Origin: DATAWK01 sp036267255
Lineage (GTDB): Bacteria; Acidobacteriota; Terriglobia; Terriglobales; Acidobacteriaceae
DNA: 64,000 nt
Reading direction: 5' to 3'
NCBI GenBank assembly: GCA_036267255.1
Contig: DATAWK010000047.1
Location: forward strand, 186,001 to 250,000
Positions 51,952-60,629 of the stretch are shown piece after piece. The first letter of the stretch is position 1. The number at the start of each line of letters is the position of its first letter. The notes under the pieces were generated by a model, which was given only the letters and a program-made list of their open reading frames with translations, ran no database searches and was not told the DNA's origin. The position numbers and the translations under genes were made by a program.

Positions 51952-53382
51952 TCAACGCCGGTTGTCTGTTGCGGGTTCGGGATGAATAAAAACGCGTGTG
52001 ATTTCAGGCAGCTCAGCTTTTACAGCATCTTCGAGAGTCGTAATCAGGGAATGAACTTCGGCCATGGGCGTATCGTCAGCAAGCGTGCAATGACACGCCA
52101 CACGCAGATGCTCGCCGATCAATCCAATGGCAACATCATGGACATCAAGTATCTCTGGAAAGGTGCGTGCAATGCTGCGCAGACGTACTTCAATTGCATG
52201 ATCGGCAGACTGGCGTGCATGGCGCTCAATGGTGGTATGTTCGCCTTCAATATGTGTCAGGATCGATCGGATTTCAGGGATTTCGGCGCGCATTTCCGCT
52301 TCGATGCGCGTGACCAATTCATGAGCTGCGCGGAGCGTGAGAGACTCCGGTACTTCCAGATGTTGCTCCAGATGCAACTGGCCATTCCAGTCCTGCACGC
52401 TGACATCGTGAACAGAAAGATTATTGTGCGCTGCTACAGCGCGGACCCTATCAAAAATACTTTCCGATCGGCTGGAGCGAGGGACGGCATAGATAACGAC
52501 ATCGGCAGCCGGCAACACGCGATGAACGGCAGTCGTCACGTTTTCTTTGATGAGCTCTGAGCGCTGAAAGCTGATGTTGCGCGCCATCGCCAACTTAAGA
52601 TCAACGAAGTACTGATTGCCGGAACGCCGCAGGCGCACTCTCTCTATGGCCAAAATACCTTCCGTGCGTGCCAATTCTTCCAATATCTTGCGGCGAGATT
52701 CCCTAGGGGCAGTATCTATCAATACATCAATGGCTTGACGCGTTAATCTCCAGCAGACCTTGAGGATGATGACGGAAACGACGACCGCCGAAAGAGGATC
52801 GCCCAATCGTAACCATGCCAAATGCAGATGCGTCCCAAGATAGTTTGCCAGCAATCCAACGATGACGGCGAGGCTGGACCACATATCCATGCCGAAATGC
52901 ATGGCATCTGCTTCAAGGGCCGGACTGCCAGTGTGGGTTGCGACGCGTCCTAATGCGCGAGATCGAAAAAAATCCACGACCATGGAAAGCAATAAGACGG
53001 CAAACGGCCAGACAGAAATTCGAACGGCGTAATGCTCTAAAAAAATACGCCGAACCGCTTCCGTCATGATCCAGATGACGGAACCAAGCATGAGAAGGGT
53101 CTCTGTAAATGCCGCCAGGTTTTCTATCTTCTCGTGACCGTAGGGATGGTTTTCATCTGCAGGAAGATCGGAAAAGGAAACAGAAGTCAGGGTAATGAGA
53201 GATGCAACCAGGTCCAACGCAGAGTGCGCTGCCTCAGAAAACATGCCGATACTACCGCTGTAGATCGCTGCGAGCAGCTTTAAGACCGTGATACCGCAAG
53301 CTGCGAGCACGGAAATAAACGCAGTGCGCATCTTCTCAAAACGCGAAGAGTGTTTCTCCGTCATTGGGTTTGCGCGTGTCAT
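51952..53382 (-). CDS. Cation diffusion facilitator with three tandem cytoplasmic dimer-like domains
   Basis: A 476-residue CDF transporter, which exports divalent metals (Zn, Fe, Mn or Co) against protons. Six helices (about 18-215) contain the metal-site residues His53, Asp57, His162 and Asp166 (HxxxD in helices 2 and 5), suggesting a Zn-like site, and HPYGHEKIENLAA. The C-terminus is much longer than the normal ~80 residues: three similar alpha/beta units follow at about 225-302, 305-380 and 395-468, ending VVIYAVP, ILTHIEG and VFIHPEP. The first and last resemble ZT dimerisation domains. ATG start at 53382. Confidence 0.9.
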   Translation of the reverse strand: MTRANPMTEKHSSRFEKMRTAFISVLAACGITVLKLLAAIYSGSIGMFSEAAHSALDLVASLITLTSVSFSDLPADENHPYGHEKIENLAAFTETLLMLGSVIWIMTEAVRRIFLEHYAVRISVWPFAVLLLSMVVDFFRSRALGRVATHTGSPALEADAMHFGMDMWSSLAVIVGLLANYLGTHLHLAWLRLGDPLSAVVVSVIILKVCWRLTRQAIDVLIDTAPRESRRKILEELARTEGILAIERVRLRRSGNQYFVDLKLAMARNISFQRSELIKENVTTAVHRVLPAADVVIYAVPRSSRSESIFDRVRAVAAHNNLSVHDVSVQDWNGQLHLEQHLEVPESLTLRAAHELVTRIEAEMRAEIPEIRSILTHIEGEHTTIERHARQSADHAIEVRLRSIARTFPEILDVHDVAIGLIGEHLRVACHCTLADDTPMAEVHSLITTLEDAVKAELPEITRVFIHPEPATDNRR

Positions 53383-53416
53383 GCTACAAAGGGTTTATGG
53401 GATCCGTTGCGTGTGC

Positions 53417-54157
53417 CTATGGTTTCACGGCTCGATAGAGTCCAGCAATGCCAAAGGTATATGGCGTCCAGGATACCTGGCTGAACCCGCAGGCACGCAT
53501 CATGTCCACCATTGCATCCGGTGAAGGGAAGCGGTGTACCGACTGGGGCAAATACGCGTAGGGGCCTGCTGTTCCTGAGAGAAATCTGCCGATGCGCGGC
53601 AGCACGTGGCGAAAATAAAACTGATACAGTTTTCCCTTCATCCCGCTGGGTTCACTAAAGTCCAGAATTCCAATTTCGCCGCCAGGCCGCAACACTCGAT
53701 AGATCTCGTGCAGCCCTGCGTTGTAGTTGGCCAGATTGCGAAATCCAAAGGCGGTTATCACCAGATCTGCCGTATTATCGGTCAGCGGCATGGCCAGGGC
53801 ATCGGCCTCAATTGCGATTGCGTTGTGTGCCATCAACTTCTTCTGCCCGCGCACTAACATGGCATGCGCGAAATCCATTGCCAGCACGGGCGTACCGGAT
53901 TGCGGCCGGTGATGCAGCAATGCCAGCGTCATGTCTCCCGTGCCGCAGCAAAGGTCGACGATGGTTGCTTCCGGCTGTTGCAAGATGTGTCGAAAATTGC
54001 GTGCAGTTCGCCGCCACCACAGGCGGTCGATGTTCGCAGAGAGTACATGATTCAGCAGGTCGTAACGTGGCGCAATTTCATTGAACATCGATTGCACCGC
54101 ACGGCCGGCGCTTTGTTCGTTGGCTGCGCCTTGCGGCTCTGCTCCACGGGCTGGCAT
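53417..54157 (-). CDS. ubiE: Demethylmenaquinone/ubiquinone C-methyltransferase
   Basis: SAM-dependent methyltransferase of quinone synthesis; in a menaquinone-using organism it is MenG. The 246 residues hold FNEIAPRYDLLNHVLS (25-40), SAM motif VDLCCGTGDM (68-76), AFGFRNLANY and the signature EIYRVLRPGGEIGILDFSEP. Start ATG is one base after the aroB stop (TAACATG), so the two genes are coupled. Chorismate, the precursor of menaquinone, comes from the pathway of the neighbouring aroB. Confidence 0.94.
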   Translation of the reverse strand: MPARGAEPQGAANEQSAGRAVQSMFNEIAPRYDLLNHVLSANIDRLWWRRTARNFRHILQQPEATIVDLCCGTGDMTLALLHHRPQSGTPVLAMDFAHAMLVRGQKKLMAHNAIAIEADALAMPLTDNTADLVITAFGFRNLANYNAGLHEIYRVLRPGGEIGILDFSEPSGMKGKLYQFYFRHVLPRIGRFLSGTAGPYAYLPQSVHRFPSPDAMVDMMRACGFSQVSWTPYTFGIAGLYRAVKP

Positions 54158-54158
54158 G

Positions 54159-55298
54159 TTACGCTCCGATTTTCCGTACGGATTCCAGCATAGTGTGGAT
54201 AGCGTTGCGCAGTTCCCGGGTGGTTACATCCGTTACAACGACTGCTTTTCCGATCCTGACGGGAAGAATGAAATTGCGTGTATGGGAGAGGTTTTTCTTG
54301 TCTGCCGCAGTCAAGTCGAGCAGACGTTCCGTGCTGGCCTTAAATTGTGGCCACGGTCCAAAACGAAGCATCAGGCGCTCGATGCGGTCGGCTGTTTTTT
54401 CGCTCAGGACGGATCGCGCTACGGCAAGCCGCAGTGCAGCGATCATGCCCCACGCGACTGCCTCACCGTGCAATAGCACGCGATACTCTGTCGCCGATTC
54501 AATGGCGTGGCCCACCGTGTGTCCCAGATTCAACAGCATGCGCTGGCCGGACTCACGTTCATCCGCGCTGACGATTTTTGCTTTAATGCGAATCGAAGCG
54601 TGGATAGCGTATGTAAGTGCGTCCAGGTCTCCACGCAGCAACGCATCGGCATTCTTTTCCAGCCACGTAAAGAGCGCTGCATCGCCCAGCACTGCAGCTT
54701 TAATGCTTTCCATGATGCCAGCCCGCAACTCTCTTGGCGGCAGCGTCGAGAGGAGTTCTGGATCGACGATGACAATGGCGGGATGGTGAAAGCTGCCGAT
54801 AAGATTTTTCCCGACACGCAGGTTGACGCCCATCTTGCCGCCCAGGGAAGAGTCAATTTGAGCCAGATACGTGGTCGGTACTTGCACACACGGGATGCCT
54901 CGCATGTAGATGGCAGCCAGAAAACCCGCCAGGTCTCCTGTAACGCCTCCGCCGAAAGCGATCAGCAAAGAATCACGGCGTGCTCCGGCATGAACCAGTT
55001 CCTCTGCCAGCTTTTCGACGCGAGAAAGCCGCTTGTAACGTTCCCCGGAGGGAAGAAAGAGCACAGTTGGTGCGTCCTCATCAGACGAGAAGGATGCTAA
55101 AAATCGTTCATGCCATAAGGCCCAAATCTCGGGCGTGGTAACGACAAACAGTTTTCCCTTGGCAACGCCGGTCTTGCGCAGCTTACAGGACAAAGTCCGG
55201 AGCAGTCCCGGCTTCACATGAACGACGTATTTCCCACTTGCAGCTTGGACAGAAATTTTGGACACAGTGTTTTCATCGTATCGCAGGGAAGAAAACAT
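54159..55298 (-). CDS. aroB: 3-dehydroquinate synthase
   Basis: Zn- and NAD-dependent second enzyme of the shikimate pathway. The 379 residues contain the NAD loop FGGGVTGDLAGFLAAIYMRG (115-134), GGKMGVNLRVGKNLIGSFHHP, and the zinc ligands in LNLGHTVGHAIESATEY. ATG start at 55298, 59 bp from the divergent nadB start. It is the first gene of aroB-ubiE-CDF-osmC-PASTA, five genes separated by gaps of 1 to 41 bp. Confidence 0.96.
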   Translation of the reverse strand: MFSSLRYDENTVSKISVQAASGKYVVHVKPGLLRTLSCKLRKTGVAKGKLFVVTTPEIWALWHERFLASFSSDEDAPTVLFLPSGERYKRLSRVEKLAEELVHAGARRDSLLIAFGGGVTGDLAGFLAAIYMRGIPCVQVPTTYLAQIDSSLGGKMGVNLRVGKNLIGSFHHPAIVIVDPELLSTLPPRELRAGIMESIKAAVLGDAALFTWLEKNADALLRGDLDALTYAIHASIRIKAKIVSADERESGQRMLLNLGHTVGHAIESATEYRVLLHGEAVAWGMIAALRLAVARSVLSEKTADRIERLMLRFGPWPQFKASTERLLDLTAADKKNLSHTRNFILPVRIGKAVVVTDVTTRELRNAIHTMLESVRKIGA

Positions 55299-55357
55299 TT
55301 CTCACAGACATTCGATGCGTCTTCGATTTCAGTCCAGCGGCGTGCTAGTCTCAATCG

Positions 55358-56929
55358 GTGGGAGTTCCATCGCAGGTCGATTTTGTCGTCGTAGGAGCCG
55401 GTATCGCCGGACTGCGTGCCGCCATTACCCTGGCAGCTTCCGGCAAGGTTCTGGTAGTCACCAAAGAACAGGCCGCTGAATCGAATACGCAATATGCCCA
55501 GGGCGGAATTGCCGTTGCGATGGGGGGAGAAACAGATATTGCACTCCATTTGCAAGACACCGTTGCGGCCGGCGATGGATTGGTGGATGAGGCGGCTGCA
55601 GCTGTCCTGGTGCGCGAAGGCCCCTTGCGCGTGGAAGAGTTGCTGACCTGGGGTACGGCCTTTGACCGCGATCAAGGCGAGCTGATGCGGACACGCGAAG
55701 GTGCTCACAGCCTGCCCCGCATCCTGCATGCCAATGGTGACGCTACGGGCCGCGAGATTGGCCGCGCACTGCAGCAACATGCCGTCAGCGATCCACGCAT
55801 CACGCTGCTGGAATGGGCAACCACAACGGATCTGCTGATGCGAAACGGTCGCGTGATTGGGTTGTCGCTGCTGGATCGTGATGGGGTAAAGCACAGGGTA
55901 GCGACGCGCGCCGTTTTGCTGGCCAGCGGAGGTGCAGGACAGGTCTACAGCGACACGACCAATCCCCACGTAGCCACAGGCGATGGCATCGCAATGGCGT
56001 ACCATGCCGGAGCCGAAATCTCCGATATGGAGTTTTATCAGTTTCATCCGACGGCGCTGAACCTCCCGGGTGTCCCGCGCTTTTTGATCTCGGAAGCGTT
56101 GCGTGGCGAAGGCGCTTTACTGCGCAATCATCGCCAGGAGCGTTTTATGGATCGCTATCATCCCTTGCTCGAATTGGCTCCGCGCGACGTTGTGGCGCGC
56201 GCCATTACGCAGGAGGGTCTTGGCCGCGAACCCGGCGAGATGCTGCCTGTCTATCTCGATATGCGGCATGTGACTGGCATGGACTTGAGCCAGAGGTTTC
56301 CAGGTATCTCGGCGTTTCTACGGCAACATGGATTGGATCTCTCCCGCGACTTGATTCCCGTGCGGCCTGCGGCCCACTACCTGATGGGTGGCGTGCGCAC
56401 AGACCTTGACGGGCGAACATCGTTGCCGGGACTCTATGCCGCAGGCGAGGTTGCCTGTACAGGAGTCCATGGGGCAAATCGCCTGGCCAGCAATTCGTTA
56501 CTGGAGGGGCTGGTCTTCGGCGCGCGTGCCGGAGAAGCTATGCGAAACGAAGGGCCATCCGTTGCCCGGTTGGAACCGGCGCAGACAATGGAAACAGGGA
56601 ACGACACAGCCGCTTTGCATTCGCTTCGGACATCTCTGCGTGAGGCAATGTGGTGCGATGCCGGCCTGCTGCGGAACGAACAGGGTCTGCGTGCGATGCA
56701 AGACATGTTGTTGGCGATAGAGAGACAGCTTCCAAAATCCGATACGCGCGAGGCGACGGAGCTACGCAACCTGCATACAGTGGGTACCTTGATCGTTCAA
56801 TCTGCTCTGGCGAGACAGGAGTCGCGCGGTGCGCATGCGCGCACGGATTATCCTGAGAAGCAACCCGGCCAACCGCTTCATTCTTCCATTCATCATGGGC
56901 GTGTCCGCTTTATTCCATTTACTGAATAA
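55358..56929 (+). CDS. nadB: L-aspartate oxidase
   Basis: FAD enzyme oxidising aspartate to iminoaspartate for NAD synthesis, with NadA as partner. The 523-residue protein begins with FAD loop VVGAGIAGLRAA (11-22), and has NTQYAQGGIAVAM, the conserved HPTALNL, DVVARAI and GLYAAGEVACTGVHGANRLASNSL blocks. GTG start at 55358 without strong ribosome site. nadA lies about 3.7 kb further on the same strand; nadC is not in the window. Confidence 0.95.
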   Translation: MGVPSQVDFVVVGAGIAGLRAAITLAASGKVLVVTKEQAAESNTQYAQGGIAVAMGGETDIALHLQDTVAAGDGLVDEAAAAVLVREGPLRVEELLTWGTAFDRDQGELMRTREGAHSLPRILHANGDATGREIGRALQQHAVSDPRITLLEWATTTDLLMRNGRVIGLSLLDRDGVKHRVATRAVLLASGGAGQVYSDTTNPHVATGDGIAMAYHAGAEISDMEFYQFHPTALNLPGVPRFLISEALRGEGALLRNHRQERFMDRYHPLLELAPRDVVARAITQEGLGREPGEMLPVYLDMRHVTGMDLSQRFPGISAFLRQHGLDLSRDLIPVRPAAHYLMGGVRTDLDGRTSLPGLYAAGEVACTGVHGANRLASNSLLEGLVFGARAGEAMRNEGPSVARLEPAQTMETGNDTAALHSLRTSLREAMWCDAGLLRNEQGLRAMQDMLLAIERQLPKSDTREATELRNLHTVGTLIVQSALARQESRGAHARTDYPEKQPGQPLHSSIHHGRVRFIPFTE

Positions 56930-56950
56930 GAAACTCACCGAACAAAAAGC

Positions 56951-57904
56951 TTATTCCGTCAGGCTTTCTGCAGGTTGGTTCTCAGAGCGCCGCGGACGTA
57001 TCAGCACGGATAGCAGCATTGTGATGGAGATCACGGCTCCCAAAACGCCAAGCGAGACGGCAATGGGAATCTGTATCACGTGGCTGAGCAGCATTTTTGC
57101 ACCCACAAAGAGAAGGATGGCGGCCAGTCCGTAGTGCAGCAGGTGAAAGCGTTCCAGCAGGCCGGCAATTACAAAATATAGAGAACGCAGCCCCATCACA
57201 GCGAAGATGTTGGAGGAGTACACGACAAACGGATGATGGGACACGGCCAGAACCGCAGGAATCGAGTCCAGGGCGAAGAACAGGTCGGCCAATTCAATGA
57301 CAAGGAGAACCAGAAACAGAGTTGTACAACGCAGGGAACCTTGTTCCCGCACAAAAAAATGGTCTGTTTCGGTGTTTGCTGACAAGGGTAAATATTTTGC
57401 CAGAAGCATAACCCATCGCGGCTGTTTCCCGGTCTGCTTCACGTTTTGTTTCAGCATTAAACGCAGAGCAGCAATCAGCAGGATGGCGCCAAAAACGTAG
57501 TTCATCCAGGCAAAAAGATGTACCAGTGTAAGCCCTGCGGCAATCATGGCGGCTCGCATCACAATCGCTCCCAGCACACCCCAGAAAAGTATCCTGTGTT
57601 GCTGTCTGGAGGGCACGCCAAAAGAGCGGAAAATTATGAGAAAGACAAACATGTTGTCGATGCTGAGAGCTTCTTCGATGCCATAACCGGCCAGATACTC
57701 AGCCGCAAATTGCGGTCGCAAGGCATATCCAATGAAGACGGCAAATAGTAGCGCGGCTGTAATCCAAACCAGCGTTAGCCATAAGTCAAAGTGATATGCG
57801 GGATGCTTTTGTGCACGACGCGTGACGCCGTGGTCCAGGCCCAGGAGTGCAAATATGAGCAAATGAAAGACGATCCAGAGCCATAAAGGTGCAGAGCCGA
57901 GCAT
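56951..57904 (-). CDS. TerC/Alx-family integral membrane protein
   Basis: A 317-residue membrane protein with about nine helices of the TerC (Alx) family, linked to tellurite resistance and to manganese handling; recent work also connects members to metal loading of exported proteins. Conserved acidic residues occur in GLDHGVTRR, EEALSIDNMFVFL and ELADLFFALDSIPA. No yybP-ykoY-like riboswitch is seen upstream: the gap to the cyclase gene is only 63 bp. ATG start at 57904. Confidence 0.9.
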   Translation of the reverse strand: MLGSAPLWLWIVFHLLIFALLGLDHGVTRRAQKHPAYHFDLWLTLVWITAALLFAVFIGYALRPQFAAEYLAGYGIEEALSIDNMFVFLIIFRSFGVPSRQQHRILFWGVLGAIVMRAAMIAAGLTLVHLFAWMNYVFGAILLIAALRLMLKQNVKQTGKQPRWVMLLAKYLPLSANTETDHFFVREQGSLRCTTLFLVLLVIELADLFFALDSIPAVLAVSHHPFVVYSSNIFAVMGLRSLYFVIAGLLERFHLLHYGLAAILLFVGAKMLLSHVIQIPIAVSLGVLGAVISITMLLSVLIRPRRSENQPAESLTE

Positions 57905-57967
57905 GTGCCGATGCTAACCCAGTCTCTTGCGATTGCGAAGCTTGTGTTGCTGGAATTTCTTCGATGT

Positions 57968-58963
57968 TCAGCGCTGATTGAGTAAGCCAATCGTAGTCAG
58001 TACCGTCTGCCCTGAAACGGTCAGACTATGCGCGCTGATCTTGTCCATTGTGTCTTCTGCCGTGTGGTGGTAGCCGTCGGGATGCATGAAGTCGTGCGGG
58101 CCGTAGTCGATGTCAATGATGTCGGCCGTCGGTACACCGCGCTGGACGAATGGCAGTTGATCATCCGATACCGTGTCTTGCCGGGTAAAGAAATAAGATT
58201 GATAGTCATTCTGCTCGGCGGCTTTGTAGATCAGATCTTCCAGCCATGGAGTGGAGTTCATCTCGCGCGAGATATCCAATTGCTTATCGCCGATCATGTC
58301 TGTCAGCAAATAGGCCTTGATGCGTTTGAGCGTGCCATCGCGATCCCACTTGGCGGCCAGATGGCGGCTGCCATAGAGCGAGTCGGAGTCTGACCATTGT
58401 TGAATGGCTTCTTCGCCATCAAAGAAAACCAGCCAGACGCTGTAGCCGTCCAGGGTTCGTCCACGCAGCTGGTTGGCCAGTTCAACCAGCAGGCCCACCG
58501 TTGCACCGCCGTCATTGGCTCCCACAAAATGAATATTGCGCAGGGGGTAATTGGTTTCGTAATGCGAAGCGACAACGATGATCCCATTTTTTTTACCGGG
58601 GAACTTCACAATAAAGTTGTGCATCGTTAACGGTCCAATCGGCGTGCTGGCGGTGAAGGTGTCTTCTTCCAGATTGCCCTTCGCATTTTCCGCGGCAAAG
58701 TGTTGCTTAATAAAGTTCTCTGCGCAGACATGGCCCGGGCTGCCAATCCAGCGCGGCCCGCAGGCGACGAATTTATCTGCATATTCATAGGCCAGGTTGC
58801 CATTAAACCGGCTCGTTGTGTGTTCGGCGGCAGGAGACGCAACATGTTTGGGATGGATCGCTGCAAATACTGACGGGACAAGAAACGCAACAGCGACAAG
58901 GCAAATCGTCGAAAACAAGCCTTGAAAATATGGAATCAAGGAACCCAAGGGACCGTGACGCAT
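57968..58963 (-). CDS. Glutaminyl-peptide cyclotransferase-like M28 protein (animal type)
   Basis: A 331-residue exported or anchored protein (hydrophobic segment about 15-35). It matches animal-type glutaminyl cyclase: FFDGEEAIQQW and SDSLYGSRHLAAKW, with zinc ligands Asp151 (VGANDGG), Glu185 and His300 (HHTAED), catalytic Glu184, and DDQLPFVQRGVP late in the protein. Such enzymes form N-terminal pyroglutamate; related M28 members are aminopeptidases, so an aminopeptidase role is the main alternative. The ATG overlaps the tatC stop by one base (TGATG), choosing this start. It carries no twin-arginine signal. Confidence 0.88.
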   Translation of the reverse strand: MRHGPLGSLIPYFQGLFSTICLVAVAFLVPSVFAAIHPKHVASPAAEHTTSRFNGNLAYEYADKFVACGPRWIGSPGHVCAENFIKQHFAAENAKGNLEEDTFTASTPIGPLTMHNFIVKFPGKKNGIIVVASHYETNYPLRNIHFVGANDGGATVGLLVELANQLRGRTLDGYSVWLVFFDGEEAIQQWSDSDSLYGSRHLAAKWDRDGTLKRIKAYLLTDMIGDKQLDISREMNSTPWLEDLIYKAAEQNDYQSYFFTRQDTVSDDQLPFVQRGVPTADIIDIDYGPHDFMHPDGYHHTAEDTMDKISAHSLTVSGQTVLTTIGLLNQR

Positions 58964-59772
58964 CAAGCCTCCTTCTTCGCTCGTTTTTTGCGCTGGTCTG
59001 GGTGTGCCAGATGTGCGACACCGACACTGACAAGGTAGAGAAGCAGCATGGGGGTCGCAAAAATACACATCGTCAACGGATCGGGGGTCGGGGTAACGAT
59101 GGCCGCAATAATAAAGATGGCCATGATGGCGTAACGAATATTCTTCAGCAGGAATTTTGAACTGACGAGGCCAAAGAGAGATAGAAAGAAGACCAGGATT
59201 GGCAACTCGAAAATAATACCCAGGCCGAGAATAACGGTGGTAAACAGCTCCGTATATTCGTCAATCGTGACCATGGGCCGAAACTGCTTGTTGTAGCCAA
59301 TCAGAAACTCCAAAGCCCCTGGGAAAACAAATCGATAACCAAAAAATGCACCGGTAAGAAAAAGAGCGATGGTTGCCGCCATGAAAGGGACGACATATCG
59401 CTTTTCACTTTGATAGAGGCCCGGTGCGATGAACAGCCATACCTGATACAAAATGAACGGTGCCGCAAGAATGATGCCGCCCACCAGCCCGATCTTTATA
59501 TAAAAATTAAAGCCGTCGACAGGATTTGTGTATACGAGGTGCGTGTCCAGATTGTGGGCGTGCAGAGCTCGCGTGATGGGATCGATCATTAACGCGGATA
59601 GCTGTACGTGAAAGCCGTAGGCGACAAAAAAACCTACACCGATAGAACCGAGGGAATACACCAGTCGCTTGCGCAACTCCTGCAGATGTTCCAGCAGGCT
59701 CATGCCAGGAAGTTCTGCGCGTCCGCTTACAGCATTGCGGGCGCGATCCATCAGATCATCCATGACGGTCAC
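58963..59772 (-). CDS. tatC: Twin-arginine translocase subunit TatC
   Basis: Six-helix core of the Tat exporter, which recognises twin-arginine signals and moves folded proteins across the inner membrane. The 269 residues show the N-terminal LLEHLQELRKRLVYSLGSIG (26-45), DPITRALHAHN, FNFYIKIGLVGGIILAAPF and PTPDPLTMCIFATPMLLLYL. GTG start at 59772 overlaps tatA stop (GTGA); an ATG three codons later is an alternative. Its stop overlaps the cyclase start. Confidence 0.96.
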   Translation of the reverse strand: MTVMDDLMDRARNAVSGRAELPGMSLLEHLQELRKRLVYSLGSIGVGFFVAYGFHVQLSALMIDPITRALHAHNLDTHLVYTNPVDGFNFYIKIGLVGGIILAAPFILYQVWLFIAPGLYQSEKRYVVPFMAATIALFLTGAFFGYRFVFPGALEFLIGYNKQFRPMVTIDEYTELFTTVILGLGIIFELPILVFFLSLFGLVSSKFLLKNIRYAIMAIFIIAAIVTPTPDPLTMCIFATPMLLLYLVSVGVAHLAHPDQRKKRAKKEA

Positions 59773-60275
59773 CCATGAGTCGCTTCCACCTCAGACGGAG
59801 CGATGATATTTTCCGCATGCGAAGCAGAATTTGCAGGAGAATTTTGATCCGCCGGCGCCAGGCTGCTTTCCGGGTTTGCTTCCGTCGCCGGGGGTAGAGC
59901 CTCACGCGGCTCCGAACCGGCAGCAGGCTGAATCGTGAGTGGTTTTTCTGATTCGGTTGGTTCTGTGGTTGCTAATGATTCTGTAGTTGCTAATGATTCT
60001 GTAGTTGCTAATGATTCTGTCGGTGCCATTGGGTCGGTAACGGGTAGTTGTTCCACCGCTGTGGGCTGGATTACCGGCTCCGCAGTAATCTTCTTTTGGC
60101 TTTCGTTGATATCGACCTGACGCAGTTCTTCTTCAATTTGGAACTTGAATTCGTTGCTGGCCCGCCGGAACTCCCCGACCAGACGCCCAATCTGGCGGCC
60201 AATCTCAGGCAGCTTCTTCGGCCCGAAAATAATCAAGGCCAACAGAAAGATAAAGATAGTATCGGGCAAACTCAT
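59769..60275 (-). CDS. tatA: TatA/TatB-family translocase subunit with repeat tail
   Basis: A 168-residue TatA/B protein: one helix (about 2-17, DTIFIFLLALIIFGPKKLPE with the FGP hinge), an amphipathic helix (about 18-45), then a long acidic, low-complexity tail. The FGPKKLPEIGRQIGR motif is typical. Most TatA are 60-90 residues; this tail is 90 longer and TatB-like in length. It contains SLATTE repeats coded by an 18-bp tandem repeat. ATG start with GGAG upstream. Coupled to tatC by a GTGA overlap. Confidence 0.93.
   Translation of the reverse strand: MSLPDTIFIFLLALIIFGPKKLPEIGRQIGRLVGEFRRASNEFKFQIEEELRQVDINESQKKITAEPVIQPTAVEQLPVTDPMAPTESLATTESLATTESLATTEPTESEKPLTIQPAAGSEPREALPPATEANPESSLAPADQNSPANSASHAENIIAPSEVEATHG
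59968..60021. repeat. 18-bp tandem repeat in the tatA tail
   Basis: Three adjoining units (59968-59985, 59986-60003, 60004-60021) of GTTGCTAATGATTCTGTA, the third differing at its last base. Each unit codes six residues (TESLAT) on the minus strand. Unit number is a likely site of slippage variation. Confidence 0.9.
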
Positions 60276-60629
60276 TGTTCTCCATCATACTCAGTGGCGT
60301 ATGCCCAAACAAATACATGCATGTCAGAGAAACATCAGGTAGTTAAGGTACCCGCCATCCCGTGCCAGAAGATGCTCATAGGGAGTACGAAAAAAAGTAG
60401 CAACAGATTGCCGGCATATTACAATTTCATTAAGAAAGATGTTCTGAAGGTGCTTCCTGAAGACCTTCGGTCGCATCCAATTAAGTGGTTGCAACAACCC
60501 CGTGGATTGGGCGCATTTGGCAGAAACCTGCCACCTGCGTAGTGAATCCACTGCAGCCAGTTTGTTTGCTTTCAACATCCCCGTTTCGTGCAGATTGAAG
60601 TCTGCGACGGAACTGAAGGCGGAGACCCA
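60276..60629. other. 354-bp divergent region between tatA and nadA
   Basis: Must contain promoters for both flanking units; no convincing -35/-10 pair was found. It holds a weak 56-codon plus-strand frame (60372-60542), annotated separately, and an overlapping minus-strand frame with no ribosome site. No tRNA or riboswitch fold recognised. Confidence 0.5.
60372..60542 (+). CDS. Doubtful small hypothetical protein
   Basis: A 56-residue frame (ends LGAFGRNLPPA) between tatA and nadA. The composition is protein-like (LPAYYNFIKKDVLKVLPEDL), but there is no clear ribosome-binding site, no recognised family, and an antisense frame of similar length overlaps it. It could be a remnant. Confidence 0.22.
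   Translation: MLIGSTKKSSNRLPAYYNFIKKDVLKVLPEDLRSHPIKWLQQPRGLGAFGRNLPPA

Noticed and set aside
57905..57967. yybP-ykoY manganese riboswitch before the terC-family gene
   Set aside because: The upstream gap is only 63 bp and shows no matching fold.
60324..60578. 84-codon minus-strand frame between tatA and nadA
   Set aside because: No ribosome site, no hydrophobic or domain pattern, and it overlaps a competing plus-strand frame.
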